Assembly (NCBI GenBank): GCA_007127655.1
Contig: SKYX01000254.1
Span: 1-7,912, forward strand
From: Desulfonatronum sp.
GTDB lineage: Bacteria > Desulfobacterota > Desulfovibrionia > Desulfovibrionales > Desulfonatronaceae
DNA length: 7,912 bases
Direction: 5' to 3'
Below the pieces are notes generated by a model. The model was given only the letters and a program-made list of their open reading frames with translations, was not told where the DNA came from and did no database searches. The translations under genes and the position numbers were made by a program. Below are positions 1-5,529 of the stretch, piece by piece (the stretch's first letter is position 1; every line of letters starts with the position of its first letter).

Positions 1-18
1 AAGCCTCCCTAATTTCTT

Positions 19-202
19 ATGCCATTTCAAGACATGATCGCTTCGAAAGACGCCGTGATACGATTCTATTTGCTCATATTTCATCTGATGACACCTTCGG
101 AACAAAAACTAGCATCGCACAAACAACAAGGTCAAGAAAAATGAAAAGCCAGAATTCCTCGGAAATGCTTGGAAATCCGGTGGGTTGAATTATGAGAAAA
201 AA
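19..202. other. Left-edge stretch without a supported gene
   Basis: This AT-richer stretch shows no convincing gene on either strand. One 41-codon open frame (plus strand, 19-144) has no ribosome-binding site and no recognisable motif. I see no integrase, direct repeat of the tRNA 3' end, or phage-like sequence, although the stretch lies just downstream of a tRNA gene, a common integration site. Confidence 0.5.
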
Positions 203-232
203 AAGGGTTTACGATTTTCACCGTAAACCCTT
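197..232 (-). terminator. Intrinsic terminator downstream of tRNA-Arg
   Basis: A perfect 11-bp stem (203-213 paired with 222-232, AAGGGTTTACG and its complement) encloses an 8-nt loop. Read on the minus strand it runs into a T-tract of eight bases (complement of the A-run 197-204), as expected of a Rho-independent terminator. It starts about 10 nt past the tRNA 3' end, so it most likely ends the tRNA-Arg transcript. On the plus strand the stem is followed by GATTTTCTTT, so it may also work weakly in that direction. Confidence 0.8.
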
Positions 233-241
233 GATTTTCTT

Positions 242-318
242 TGGCGCGCCAGGGAGGAATCGAACCCCCGACATACGGCTTAGAAGGCCGTTGCTCTATC
301 CGACTGAGCTACTGGCGC
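242..318 (-). tRNA. tRNA-Arg (anticodon TCT)
   Basis: On the minus strand the molecule begins GCGCCAG and ends CTGGCGC-G-CCA, giving a perfect 7-bp acceptor stem, a discriminator G and a genomically encoded CCA tail. The D-arm has the usual AGCTCAGT...GAGC pattern. The anticodon stem ACGGC/GCCGT holds the loop CTTCTAA, so the anticodon is TCT and the tRNA reads AGA/AGG arginine codons. The T-arm contains GGTTCGATTCC. Length is 77 nt including CCA. A strong terminator follows directly. The gene stands alone and is not part of a visible tRNA cluster. Confidence 0.97.
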
Positions 319-328
319 AAAGCGTATA

Positions 329-358
329 TGTTTAGTGTACGTTCTTGGGCTTGGTCAA
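329..358 (-). promoter_or_regulatory. Possible sigma-70 promoter of tRNA-Arg
   Basis: On the minus strand TTGACC (complement of 353-358) is followed after 18 nt by TAAACA (complement of 329-334), placing a start a few bases before the mature tRNA 5' end at 318. The -35 match is good (5 of 6) but the -10 is poor (3 of 6). The position is plausible in the 78-bp gap between the transporter gene and the tRNA. Confidence 0.3.
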
Positions 359-396
359 GGGCGGCGAAAGCGATTGTCTTCACAGGGACACGAGAA

Positions 397-1311
397 TCAG
401 CGGGAGACGCAGCTGGCCCGCGCCTCGCTCCCGGCCCGGACCATGAGCAGGACGGCGAAGATGATCAGCGCCGCTCCCAGAATGCCAAGGTAGCCCAATC
501 GTTCGCCCCACCAGGCAAAGGCGACCAGCGCGGCCACCACGGGTTCAAACGTGGCCACCACCGAGGCCCGGGTGGCTTCCAGGCGACGCAGCCCCGCGCA
601 ATAGGCCAGGAAGGCGCCGTAGGTGGAGACAAGGGCCAAGGCGGCCAGGGCAATCCAGGCGATGAGCGTTTTTTCGTGAAAATTCACGAACGGATACAAG
701 GCCAAGGCTCCGATGGGCAAGGCGACGACCATCACAGAGGCCGCGGTGTATTTGCCCAGATATCGCTTTCCGAAGATATAGTAGAGGGCGTAGGTCAGTC
801 CCGAAAGAAGCCCATAGCCCACCGCCGCCGGACTCCAAAGGCCGTCACGCAGAGCGGTCAGACCGTCCGGGCCAAGGCTGACCCCCAGAACGCCCAACAG
901 CGTCAGGCCCACGGCCAGCAGCTTCAAACGTCCCAGGGCCTCCCCAAGAAATATCCGGGCCAGCAAGGCCACCCAGGCCGGTGCGGTATAGAGCAGGACA
1001 GCGGCGACGGAAGCGCCGCCCACCTCGACCGTCTTCTGGAAGGCGCCGTAAAACACTCCCACGCAGACCAGGCCGAAAAAGAAAAAAGCCGGCAGATCGG
1101 CACGGTGGATGCGCCATTGTCCACAAATCGAGACATGGATCATGAACAGCAGCGCTCCCAGCGTTGCCCGCCAAAAGGCCACCTCCAGCGGCTCCAAGCC
1201 TTGCTGAAAGGCCAGCAAGGCCAAAGGCCCGATCATCCCCCAGAGAGTTGCGGCCAGAAGAACATAGGCGTAGCCTATCCTGGATTCCCTGGACTGATTC
1301 GTCGGATTCAT
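397..1311 (-). CDS. EamA-family (drug/metabolite transporter superfamily) permease
   Basis: A 304-residue inner-membrane protein with about ten hydrophobic helices arranged as two homologous EamA repeats (roughly residues 14-146 and 163-293). Repeat 1 has the family-typical PLEVAFWRATLGALL segment after the first helix pair. Repeat 2 carries ATRASVVATFEPVVAALVA and a WWGERL motif, where the conserved Pro and Glu of the second repeat fall. Length is normal for the family, so the gene appears intact. EamA proteins export or exchange small metabolites such as amino acids, nucleosides or drugs, but the substrate cannot be read from sequence. The ATG at 1311 has only a weak AAGG about 13 nt upstream. 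The N-terminus before the first helix is short and polar (MNPTNQSRESR), which suits this start. It is divergent from the PHP gene and sits upstream of tRNA-Arg on the same strand. Confidence 0.9.
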   Translation of the reverse strand: MNPTNQSRESRIGYAYVLLAATLWGMIGPLALLAFQQGLEPLEVAFWRATLGALLFMIHVSICGQWRIHRADLPAFFFFGLVCVGVFYGAFQKTVEVGGASVAAVLLYTAPAWVALLARIFLGEALGRLKLLAVGLTLLGVLGVSLGPDGLTALRDGLWSPAAVGYGLLSGLTYALYYIFGKRYLGKYTAASVMVVALPIGALALYPFVNFHEKTLIAWIALAALALVSTYGAFLAYCAGLRRLEATRASVVATFEPVVAALVAFAWWGERLGYLGILGAALIIFAVLLMVRAGSEARASCVSR

Positions 1312-1406
1312 TGAGTGCGATCGCCTTGCATGATTGCTTCATGTCGGCGACTGTGCCGGGATTTCTCCCCAAGGACTCCATCAACCAACGAACGTATTGC
1401 TTCACT

Positions 1407-2099
1407 ATGCGCATTGACTGCCACTTTCATACCAGCCTGCACTCCTGCTGCTCTTTCGTCAGCCCGCAAAAAGCATGTGAAATCGCCATCTCCAGGGGTC
1501 TGGACGCCCTGCTTTTCACGGAACATGGCGTCTACTGGGACCAGGACCGTCTGGATGCATTGCAATCCAGCTACCCGAAGTTGAAACTCTACTCCGGCAT
1601 CGAGATCGCACTGACCGAGGGGTACCATGTCGTGGCTTTTGGGACGCGGTTTCTGGATCGTCACGTGCCGCTCCTCTCCCTCTCCGACCTGAACCGACTC
1701 GTTGCCCCGGAGCGCGACAACACGTTTCTTTTCGTCGCGCATGCCTTTCGTTACCAGCCGGACCCAACGCCGGAACTGGAACGGATTCTTGGCTGGTGCG
1801 ACGGAATGGAAATACGCTCCATCAACATTCTTCGTGGTCATGCCGTCACATCCCCCACCAAATTTCTGTCGGCGGACCATGCCCTCTACGAGCACTCTTT
1901 ACAAGCGCACAACCTCATTCCGTTGTACAACTCCGACGGCCATGACGAGGACATCATCGGCTTGATTTCCAATGAACTGGCCGGAGTCCCCCCTCCGGTG
2001 GACGAGGTGGCTCTCGCCCACCTTTTCAAAAGCCGCCATCCCACTGAATATCAAGATCGCGAACGGCTTGCCCGTCACGACTTGTTGGGCTTGGCGTAG
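1407..2099 (+). CDS. PHP-domain metal-dependent phosphoesterase
   Basis: A 230-residue soluble protein with the full metal-ligand set of the PHP (polymerase and histidinol phosphatase) superfamily: H6-x-H8 (DCHFHTS), E39-H40 (TEHG), E66 (SGIEI), H112 (VAHAF) and D177-x-H179 (NSDGH). Such proteins hydrolyse phosphate esters or phosphodiesters with two or three divalent metals in a TIM-like barrel. The real substrate (nucleoside bisphosphate, histidinol phosphate or another) is not evident. I chose ATG 1407 because the family nearly always begins a few residues before the DxHxH strand. The frame is open further upstream, with another ATG at 1341, but neither start has a recognisable Shine-Dalgarno sequence and residues between them have no family character. 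The gene is divergent from the transporter, with 95 bp between start codons, and converges with the sbtM gene. No operon partner is visible. Confidence 0.85.
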   Translation: MRIDCHFHTSLHSCCSFVSPQKACEIAISRGLDALLFTEHGVYWDQDRLDALQSSYPKLKLYSGIEIALTEGYHVVAFGTRFLDRHVPLLSLSDLNRLVAPERDNTFLFVAHAFRYQPDPTPELERILGWCDGMEIRSINILRGHAVTSPTKFLSADHALYEHSLQAHNLIPLYNSDGHDEDIIGLISNELAGVPPPVDEVALAHLFKSRHPTEYQDRERLARHDLLGLA

Positions 2100-2221
2100 T
2101 GAAAAAGAGCGTCTCCAGAATTTAGGGCGCACCTTTGAGGGAAGGACCTGTTTTCCCTGGCGCTTCCGAACAAGTCATATTCCGCAAAGGCCGGCTTTTT
2201 ATTTCTATCCAGTTATTTTTT
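2100..2221. other. Convergent intergenic gap between the PHP and sbtM genes
   Basis: This 122-bp spacer separates two genes that end toward each other. It holds a 6-bp stem AGGGAA/TTCCCT (2138-2143 with 2153-2158) without a T-tract, and a short AAAG-GCCGG-CTTT element at about 2187-2199 followed by a plus-strand T-rich stretch. The latter could terminate the PHP transcript weakly. Nothing resembling a strong terminator for the minus-strand unit is present. Confidence 0.35.
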
Positions 2222-3832
2222 TTAGCCTTCATCATTAGTTGAACCCATAAAGCAATACGGATCGCGGTCTTTCGCAGGATCGAGGCCAAGGCTGGAGACC
2301 ACGGCCTGGCAACCGCCGCAAGCCGGCAGGAGCTTGCATCCGTGGCAGCCCTTGCTTCCGGAGCGATACCCTTGCCCTGCTTCGGAATCGTAACACCCTG
2401 ACAGGCCTTGTTCGAAAATGTTGCCCAGCGGGGAAGGAAACTTCCGGCAGGCATGAACCTCCCCATCAGAAAGCAGGGTCAGGAAATTGAACGCGGCCCC
2501 GCAGCCGAATCCCGTGCAGCCGCCAAAGGGCTTCTGCTCGTTTTCATCCCGGATGATGTTGATCAGGTTATCCTTGAGGCCCAGTATGGGATTCCCCGGA
2601 CAAGATGCAAGATATTCGCGTAAAAAAGCCTGGTATGTCTGGGGATCAGGCATGCGCAAACTCGCCCCCTGGCCTACGGCGGACAATCGGTTGAAGGTGA
2701 ACAGGTCGGTCTTGCCCCGCAGTTCCTCGGCCAGAGGCAGGACCTGGTCCATGTTGTCCCTGGTCAAGGTCAGCATGACCTGGGAGGGGATGCCCAGCTC
2801 TCGGAGTAAGGGGAGAAAAGCCATCACCCGGTCGTAGTACCCCTGTTGGCGAATGTGGTCATTGTGCTCGCGCAGACCTTCCAGGCTGACCTGGTAGAGC
2901 GTGGGGCATTGAATCCGCAACAGGCGCTCCAGACGCTCACGAGAGGCCGGGTTGCCCAGGATGCTGACCGGAAAACCGCGTTTCACGGCTTCCAGGTACA
3001 GGGCGTCAAAGTCCGGGTAGAGCAATGGATTGCCGCCGGTAAAGGTGACCTTGGCCCTGACGTTGCGCTCCCGGCAAAATGCCTCCAGTTCGTCCAGGAC
3101 CAGCATGGCTCGTTCCAGTGCCAGCGGAACACGTTCGGTGCGGTCGTAACAATGCCTGCAATGCAGATCGCAGGCTTGGGTGACGTGCCATTGCAAGGTA
3201 AAAACCCTGGAAGCCAGGAAACGTTCTGAATGCTTTTCCTTGGCGCAAAACCGCTCGGGATGTCTGCGCAGAAGCGACTTCGGGGCCAGCACCAAGCCTT
3301 TGAGCACGGCCTGGTCCACCGCCTGGTGCAATTTGGCCACAGGGACCCCGTGCTCCAAGGCTGCCCTGCCGATGGCCAGCTCTTCACTGACGATTTTCAA
3401 CCCGACCAGTATCCCGTCTTCGGCTGGTTGCGCCCTGGTTTTGTTTGTGTGGGGATCAAACCAGACCAGGACTGCCTGACGTCCCGGGATGACCTTGACC
3501 TTCTTTTGGGAATCCTTGCCAAGAGCCCGCGTCAAGCTGGACCAGTTCAGATCGAGAATTCGCAGACTGGGATTGAGTGTCTTCTTCGCCACTTGCCCAG
3601 GAATCCGGCTGCTTCCAAGGCCGCATTCATGCACCGCATGCTCCAACTGGGCCAATTCAGGCAGGTATGCAGGCAGGCCCAGTGCCTGGGCCAGGGAGGC
3701 GACAACACCCGGAAAGCGATCCAAATCGGCTTCTTGCGGCAGCCCGCGGAGCAGTTCAGACCACGTTCGTGGGTCGACAAAGGCATGGCAGGTGGGAAAA
3801 ATATTCGATACTGCTGATGCGGTGTTGGTCAT
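2222..3832 (-). CDS. sbtM: Radical SAM/SPASM peptide maturase (SbtM-type)
   Basis: A 536-residue protein. Residues 1-210 form an extended N-terminal region that probably binds the leader peptide. The radical SAM core begins at FTLQWHVTQACDLHCRHCYD with the [4Fe-4S]/SAM motif CxxxCxxC (Cys221, 225, 228), followed by FTGGNPLL. The C-terminus is a cysteine-rich SPASM region: GGCTGFGCG (Cys439, 444), Cys462, Cys480, then GCHGCKLLPACGGCQA (Cys496, 499, 505, 508) and DRDPYCF (Cys527), enough to hold auxiliary iron-sulfur clusters. This architecture and the ACGGCQAV...DPYCF ending match the family named SbtM, the proposed thio(seleno)oxazole-forming maturase of SbtA peptides; that chemistry is a family-level proposal. 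I chose ATG 3832 rather than GTG 3856 because neither has a Shine-Dalgarno site, while ATG 3832 overlaps a TGA as ATGA in the frame that appears to continue sbtA, suggesting translational coupling. It lies directly downstream of its likely substrate gene. Confidence 0.88.
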   Translation of the reverse strand: MTNTASAVSNIFPTCHAFVDPRTWSELLRGLPQEADLDRFPGVVASLAQALGLPAYLPELAQLEHAVHECGLGSSRIPGQVAKKTLNPSLRILDLNWSSLTRALGKDSQKKVKVIPGRQAVLVWFDPHTNKTRAQPAEDGILVGLKIVSEELAIGRAALEHGVPVAKLHQAVDQAVLKGLVLAPKSLLRRHPERFCAKEKHSERFLASRVFTLQWHVTQACDLHCRHCYDRTERVPLALERAMLVLDELEAFCRERNVRAKVTFTGGNPLLYPDFDALYLEAVKRGFPVSILGNPASRERLERLLRIQCPTLYQVSLEGLREHNDHIRQQGYYDRVMAFLPLLRELGIPSQVMLTLTRDNMDQVLPLAEELRGKTDLFTFNRLSAVGQGASLRMPDPQTYQAFLREYLASCPGNPILGLKDNLINIIRDENEQKPFGGCTGFGCGAAFNFLTLLSDGEVHACRKFPSPLGNIFEQGLSGCYDSEAGQGYRSGSKGCHGCKLLPACGGCQAVVSSLGLDPAKDRDPYCFMGSTNDEG

Positions 3833-3946
3833 GGTTGGTGATGGCTGTTGCTCCACCAGCGCCGGTCATTGATCGACGCTGGTGGATACGTGAATAAACG
3901 GGAACAACCTGTTCCCTGAGCAGCCTTATCAGCTGCCTCGGCCTTC
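3829..3946 (-). other. Apparent +1-frame continuation of sbtA
   Basis: After the sbtA stop at 3947-3949, the +1 frame reads on as a Lys/Glu/Ala-rich stretch similar in character to the sbtA tail (AEPEKAEAADKAAQ), reaches GTGCS, and ends at a TGA (3829-3831) that overlaps the sbtM ATG as ATGA. Removing one G from the G-rich run near 3955-3962 would join the two frames into a 110-codon gene. GCC-TGA-G is also formally a site where slippage by one base at the stop would restore this frame. Either a sequencing indel, a real mutation or recoding would explain it; chance is also possible. Confidence 0.45.
3852..3886 (-). promoter_or_regulatory. Inverted repeat between sbtA and sbtM
   Basis: A perfect 10-bp stem, TCCACCAGCG at 3852-3861 pairing with CGCTGGTGGA at 3877-3886, has a 15-nt loop and lies about 20 nt before the sbtM ATG. 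No T-tract follows on the minus strand, so it is not a normal terminator. It could be an mRNA stability or processing element that keeps the precursor transcript more abundant than the maturase transcript, or a structure opened by ribosomes translating through it. Its function is inferred only from position. Confidence 0.55.
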
Positions 3947-4162
3947 TCAGGCTCCGCCGCCTTCCGGCTCCTCCTCGATCTCTTCATCCGGCTCCACTTC
4001 ATCGTCATCCGGGCCGTCACCACTGGTTTCCACTTTCGTCCCATTGGTGGAGCAACCCGAACCACTGCCAAATGCCGGTCCGGGCACGACAAGCGCACCA
4101 CCGGTGAGCAAGGCGGCCAGACAAAGCCCGGCCAGATAGTTTTTTACATCCTGGGTTTCCAC
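3947..4162 (-). CDS. sbtA: SbtA-type RiPP precursor peptide
   Basis: A 71-codon frame encoding METQDVKNYLAGLCLAALL..., a charged start followed by a hydrophobic LAGL-type leader segment (residues about 9-27), then AFGSGSGCSTNGT with Cys37 in a Gly/Ser-rich core, and a strongly acidic tail (about 44-67). Short precursors with an (L)AGLxxA leader and a GSG(S/x)C or selenocysteine core next to an SbtM maturase are the SbtA family. In some relatives the core cysteine is selenocysteine; here it is a plain TGC cysteine codon. The start is GTG at 4162, chosen because AAAGGAGG lies 5 nt upstream. The acidic tail is unusual, and the stop may be caused by a frameshift since the next frame continues in similar style to sbtM. 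The family call is from pattern recognition, not a profile search. Confidence 0.75.
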   Translation of the reverse strand: METQDVKNYLAGLCLAALLTGGALVVPGPAFGSGSGCSTNGTKVETSGDGPDDDEVEPDEEIEEEPEGGGA

Positions 4163-4167
4163 GATAC

Positions 4168-4175
4168 CCTCCTTT
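4168..4175 (-). promoter_or_regulatory. Strong ribosome-binding site of sbtA
   Basis: AAAGGAGG on the minus strand, 5 nt before the GTG start. It is by far the best Shine-Dalgarno site in this region and decides the GTG start of the precursor gene. The contrast with sbtM, which has no such site, suggests the precursor is made in excess over the maturase. Confidence 0.8.
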
Positions 4176-4204
4176 CAGTGTACGGGATAGATGGGAACTG
4201 CCGG

Positions 4205-4308
4205 AAAAGGTCCGAGGGATGTCCACCAGACATCCGACCTTTGTCCCGGCATTGTCCGCCATGGCCAAGGGTTGGTTCCAAGTCGTGACCTCCTTTGGTT
4301 TGAAGGAG
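4205..4308 (-). promoter_or_regulatory. Structured 5' leader of sbtA
   Basis: The presumed leader contains several stems. One is GGATGTC/GACATCC (4217-4223 with 4229-4235, 5-nt loop), extended by GGTC/GACC (4209-4212 with 4236-4239) and followed on the minus strand by TTTT, like an attenuator. Another is CTCCTT/AAGGAG (4290-4295 with 4303-4308), which would mask a second strong Shine-Dalgarno-like AAAGGAGGT that has no good ATG after it (only a TTG at 7 nt). I do not recognise a known riboswitch. It may be an attenuator, or a decayed gene start. Confidence 0.35.
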
Positions 4309-4451
4309 AACGGACCCGCGAGCGGGAAACCAGGCTTCGAGCTCAACTCAAGACTGGTTGCGACCACAAGAAGTACGCCACTCCCGGCAGGTCTTCTCCA
4401 GATTTACCCAAAGCGTACACATCCAGTCATCTTCATGCAACCCATCAACGG

Positions 4452-4479
4452 ATTACAAGCACGGCATGTTTGTTCTCAA
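4452..4479 (-). promoter_or_regulatory. Candidate sigma-70 promoter for sbtA-sbtM
   Basis: On the minus strand TTGAGA (complement of 4474-4479) is followed after 16 nt by TGTAAT (complement of 4452-4457). Each hexamer matches consensus at 5 of 6 positions. Transcription would start near 4445 and give a leader of about 280 nt before the sbtA GTG. It is the best match I saw in this gap, judged by eye. Confidence 0.35.
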
Positions 4480-4523
4480 TTCCTAGCTACTCAGCATCTT
4501 TCACCCTTGGCAGTACCCAGGCG

Positions 4524-4552
4524 CTGGATTCCCACATTCGCGGGAATGACGT
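4524..4552. repeat. REP-like palindrome (first type)
   Basis: TGGATTCCCACATTCGCGGG plus AATGACG has stem ATTCCC/GGGAAT (4528-4533 with 4542-4547). This is the common CTGGATTCCCGCxTTCGCGGGAATGACG class of intergenic repeat seen in many proteobacterial genomes, with one stem change. It explains the meaningless open frames across this gap. Confidence 0.7.
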
Positions 4553-4580
4553 GTTTTTCAATGCCGCCTCTGAATTACTC

Positions 4581-4626
4581 ATACCCGCGAAGCCTGTCCT
4601 CGTGCAGACGAGGAGCGGGTATCCAG
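4581..4626. repeat. REP-like palindrome (second type)
   Basis: The outer stem ATACCCGC/GCGGGTAT (4581-4588 with 4615-4622) and inner stem TCCTCGT/ACGAGGA (4597-4603 with 4608-4614, loop GCAG) form a perfect hairpin except for an 8-nt bulge on the left side (4589-4596). It lies about 30 bp from the first REP-like element, as REP elements often do in pairs. Confidence 0.75.
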
Positions 4627-4663
4627 TCCTCTGGTATTCGGATTGGCTGAGTAGGTACAAAAT

Positions 4664-4748
4664 GTCGTCCTTTCAGGACTCACACATGTAATATACTGCT
4701 ACCGGTGGTTGAAACCACCGGCTATACGATGGAAACCCTTCGGGATTG
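4664..4748. repeat. Third repeat cassette: three short hairpins
   Basis: Consecutive hairpins: GTCCT/AGGAC (4667-4671 with 4675-4679), a perfect CCGGTGGTT/AACCACCGG (4702-4710 with 4713-4721), and CCC-TTC-GGG (4736-4744). The GTCCTTTCAGGAC, ACCGGTGGTTGAAACCACCGG-like and CCCTTCGGGATT motifs recur together in this order as dispersed intergenic repeats in other bacteria, from my memory of such sequences. No transposase is present. Confidence 0.6.
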
Positions 4749-4794
4749 GAGAGGTCGTTTGGGAATTAATAACCACCAGACCCCAGGGGAGGCT

Positions 4795-4989
4795 TCAGCG
4801 AAATCGATATCCGGAGCCGCGTGGGCCGGCCACGAACCAGATAATCAATCCGATCAGGGGCAGAAGGAGGATCAGGACGACCCAGAACACTTTCGAACCG
4901 GTGCTCGCACGGCTTTGAAAAACCTGAACAATGGCCCAAACACAGGCGATCAGTAGAATCAAGCTAAAAATTCCGCCAACTTCTATCAT
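4795..4989 (-). CDS. Small PLDc_N-type two-helix membrane protein
   Basis: A 64-residue protein with two hydrophobic helices (about residues 5-24 and 35-54) joined by a short polar loop VFQSRASTGSKVFW, ending GPRGSGYRFR. The pattern (S)TGSKxxWxxxxLLLPxxGxxxWF..GPR is that of the phospholipase D nuclease N-terminal domain (PLDc_N), which in cardiolipin synthases anchors the enzyme to the membrane and which also occurs as stand-alone small proteins of unknown function. No HKD catalytic motif is present. The ATG at 4989 has AGGGAG 7 nt upstream. Length is typical of the stand-alone form. The gene lies isolated between repeat cassettes, downstream of nothing obvious. Confidence 0.85.
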   Translation of the reverse strand: MIEVGGIFSLILLIACVWAIVQVFQSRASTGSKVFWVVLILLLPLIGLIIWFVAGPRGSGYRFR

Positions 4990-5038
4990 GAGTTTCTCCC
5001 TGTTTCGTCGTCTTTCTGGACCAATCCACCTCCATCAT

Positions 5039-5052
5039 TGCGTGATTACGCA
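5039..5052. promoter_or_regulatory. Small inverted repeat upstream of the PLDc_N gene
   Basis: TGCGT-GATT-ACGCA is a 14-bp dyad about 50 bp before the PLDc_N start codon, where an operator could lie. No promoter hexamers are convincing next to it. Confidence 0.25.
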
Positions 5053-5130
5053 TACTTCGGCTGAAGATGTCGGTCGGCTATCAAAAAAAGAAGGCTCATT
5101 ATGCGTTTCGGACTGTTTTCTTTCTCCGGG

Positions 5131-5191
5131 GAATCCCAACGGGATTCAGTCCCATAGCCCAGGGTTGCGGCGCACCGTCGCTACCCTCTGG
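5131..5191. repeat. Palindromic repeat cassette abutting the mazF remnant
   Basis: GAATCCC-AAC-GGGATTC (5131-5137 with 5141-5147) is followed by CCAGGGT (5159-5165) facing ACCCT-C-TGG (5183-5191), a near-perfect second stem with one inserted C. The phrase AATCCCAACGGGATTCAGTC...AGCCCAGGGTTGCGGCGCA resembles a widely dispersed intergenic repeat; this is recalled, not searched. Its right edge coincides with the first recognisable MazF codon. Confidence 0.6.
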
Positions 5192-5474
5192 TCATCGCCC
5201 GGCACTGGTGCTCTCTCCCGCGGCATACAACGGAAAAACCGGACTCGCGCTGTTTTGCCCTCTCACGAGCCAAGTCAAAGGCTACCCTTTCGAGGTCAAG
5301 ATTGAAGATAATCCATCAATTTCGGGAGTTGCCCTGGCCGACCAGGTCAAAAACCTGGATTGGCGGGCACGGGGCGTGAAGTTTGCGACAATGGTGGATG
5401 AGGCCGTTCTCGAAGAGGTTGTCGCCAAGTTTGAAACGTTGTTCAAGTTGCCCAGTCCGCTTTCGCACGGATGA
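5190..5474 (+). pseudogene. 5'-truncated MazF/PemK-family toxin
   Basis: From Gly-His-Arg at 5190 the frame is a clear PemK/MazF endoribonuclease: GHRPALVLSPAAYNGKTGLA, CPLTSQVKGYPFEV, SGVALADQVKNLDWRARGVKF, ending in a helix VVAKFETLF. Such toxins cleave mRNA and are paired with a MazE-type antitoxin. About 94 residues remain against the usual 110 or so. The first strand and loop (the RGDIVWLDF..QAGHEQAG part that begins the family and helps form the RNA groove) are missing, replaced by the repeat cassette. The frame stays open back to an ATG at 5067, but those residues have no toxin character and no Shine-Dalgarno site. No antitoxin gene lies upstream. It is probably an inactive relic; a chimeric protein is possible but unlikely to be active. 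Confidence 0.8.
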
Positions 5475-5529
5475 TCTGAGATTCCCCCACCCGAAACCTT
5501 CAAGTGCTTGTTGAGAAAAAACCGGATAA

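Noticed and set aside
19..144. 41-codon plus-strand open frame at the left edge
   Set aside because: No Shine-Dalgarno site, no motif, and a length expected by chance.
197..318. Integration (att) site at tRNA-Arg
   Set aside because: No integrase gene and no second copy of the tRNA 3' end is visible in the window.
241..1314. Long plus-strand open frame of 357 codons
   Set aside because: It runs through the tRNA and antisense to the EamA transporter. It is rich in Gln/Gly/His/Arg without any domain, as expected for the shadow of a high-GC membrane protein gene.
1164..1406. N-terminal extension of the PHP protein
   Set aside because: The extension overlaps the transporter start antisense and is Pro/Arg-rich without family character. 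PHP proteins start just before the DxHxH motif.
3833..3856. GTG 3856 as the sbtM start
   Set aside because: It lies in the hairpin stem, has no Shine-Dalgarno site, and adds only MEQQPSPT. ATG 3832 fits the ATGA overlap better, though this is not certain.
3929..3949. UGA at the sbtA stop as a selenocysteine codon, since SbtA relatives may contain selenocysteine
   Set aside because: Reading through gives only five residues (EGRGS) before another UGA, with no Gly/Ser core context. The core residue that is selenocysteine in relatives is an ordinary TGC here.
4191..4691. Plus-strand open frames in the sbtA upstream gap
   Set aside because: The translations consist of typical REP read-through (for example RRWIPTFAGMT, SSCRRGAGIQ) and no domain is seen.
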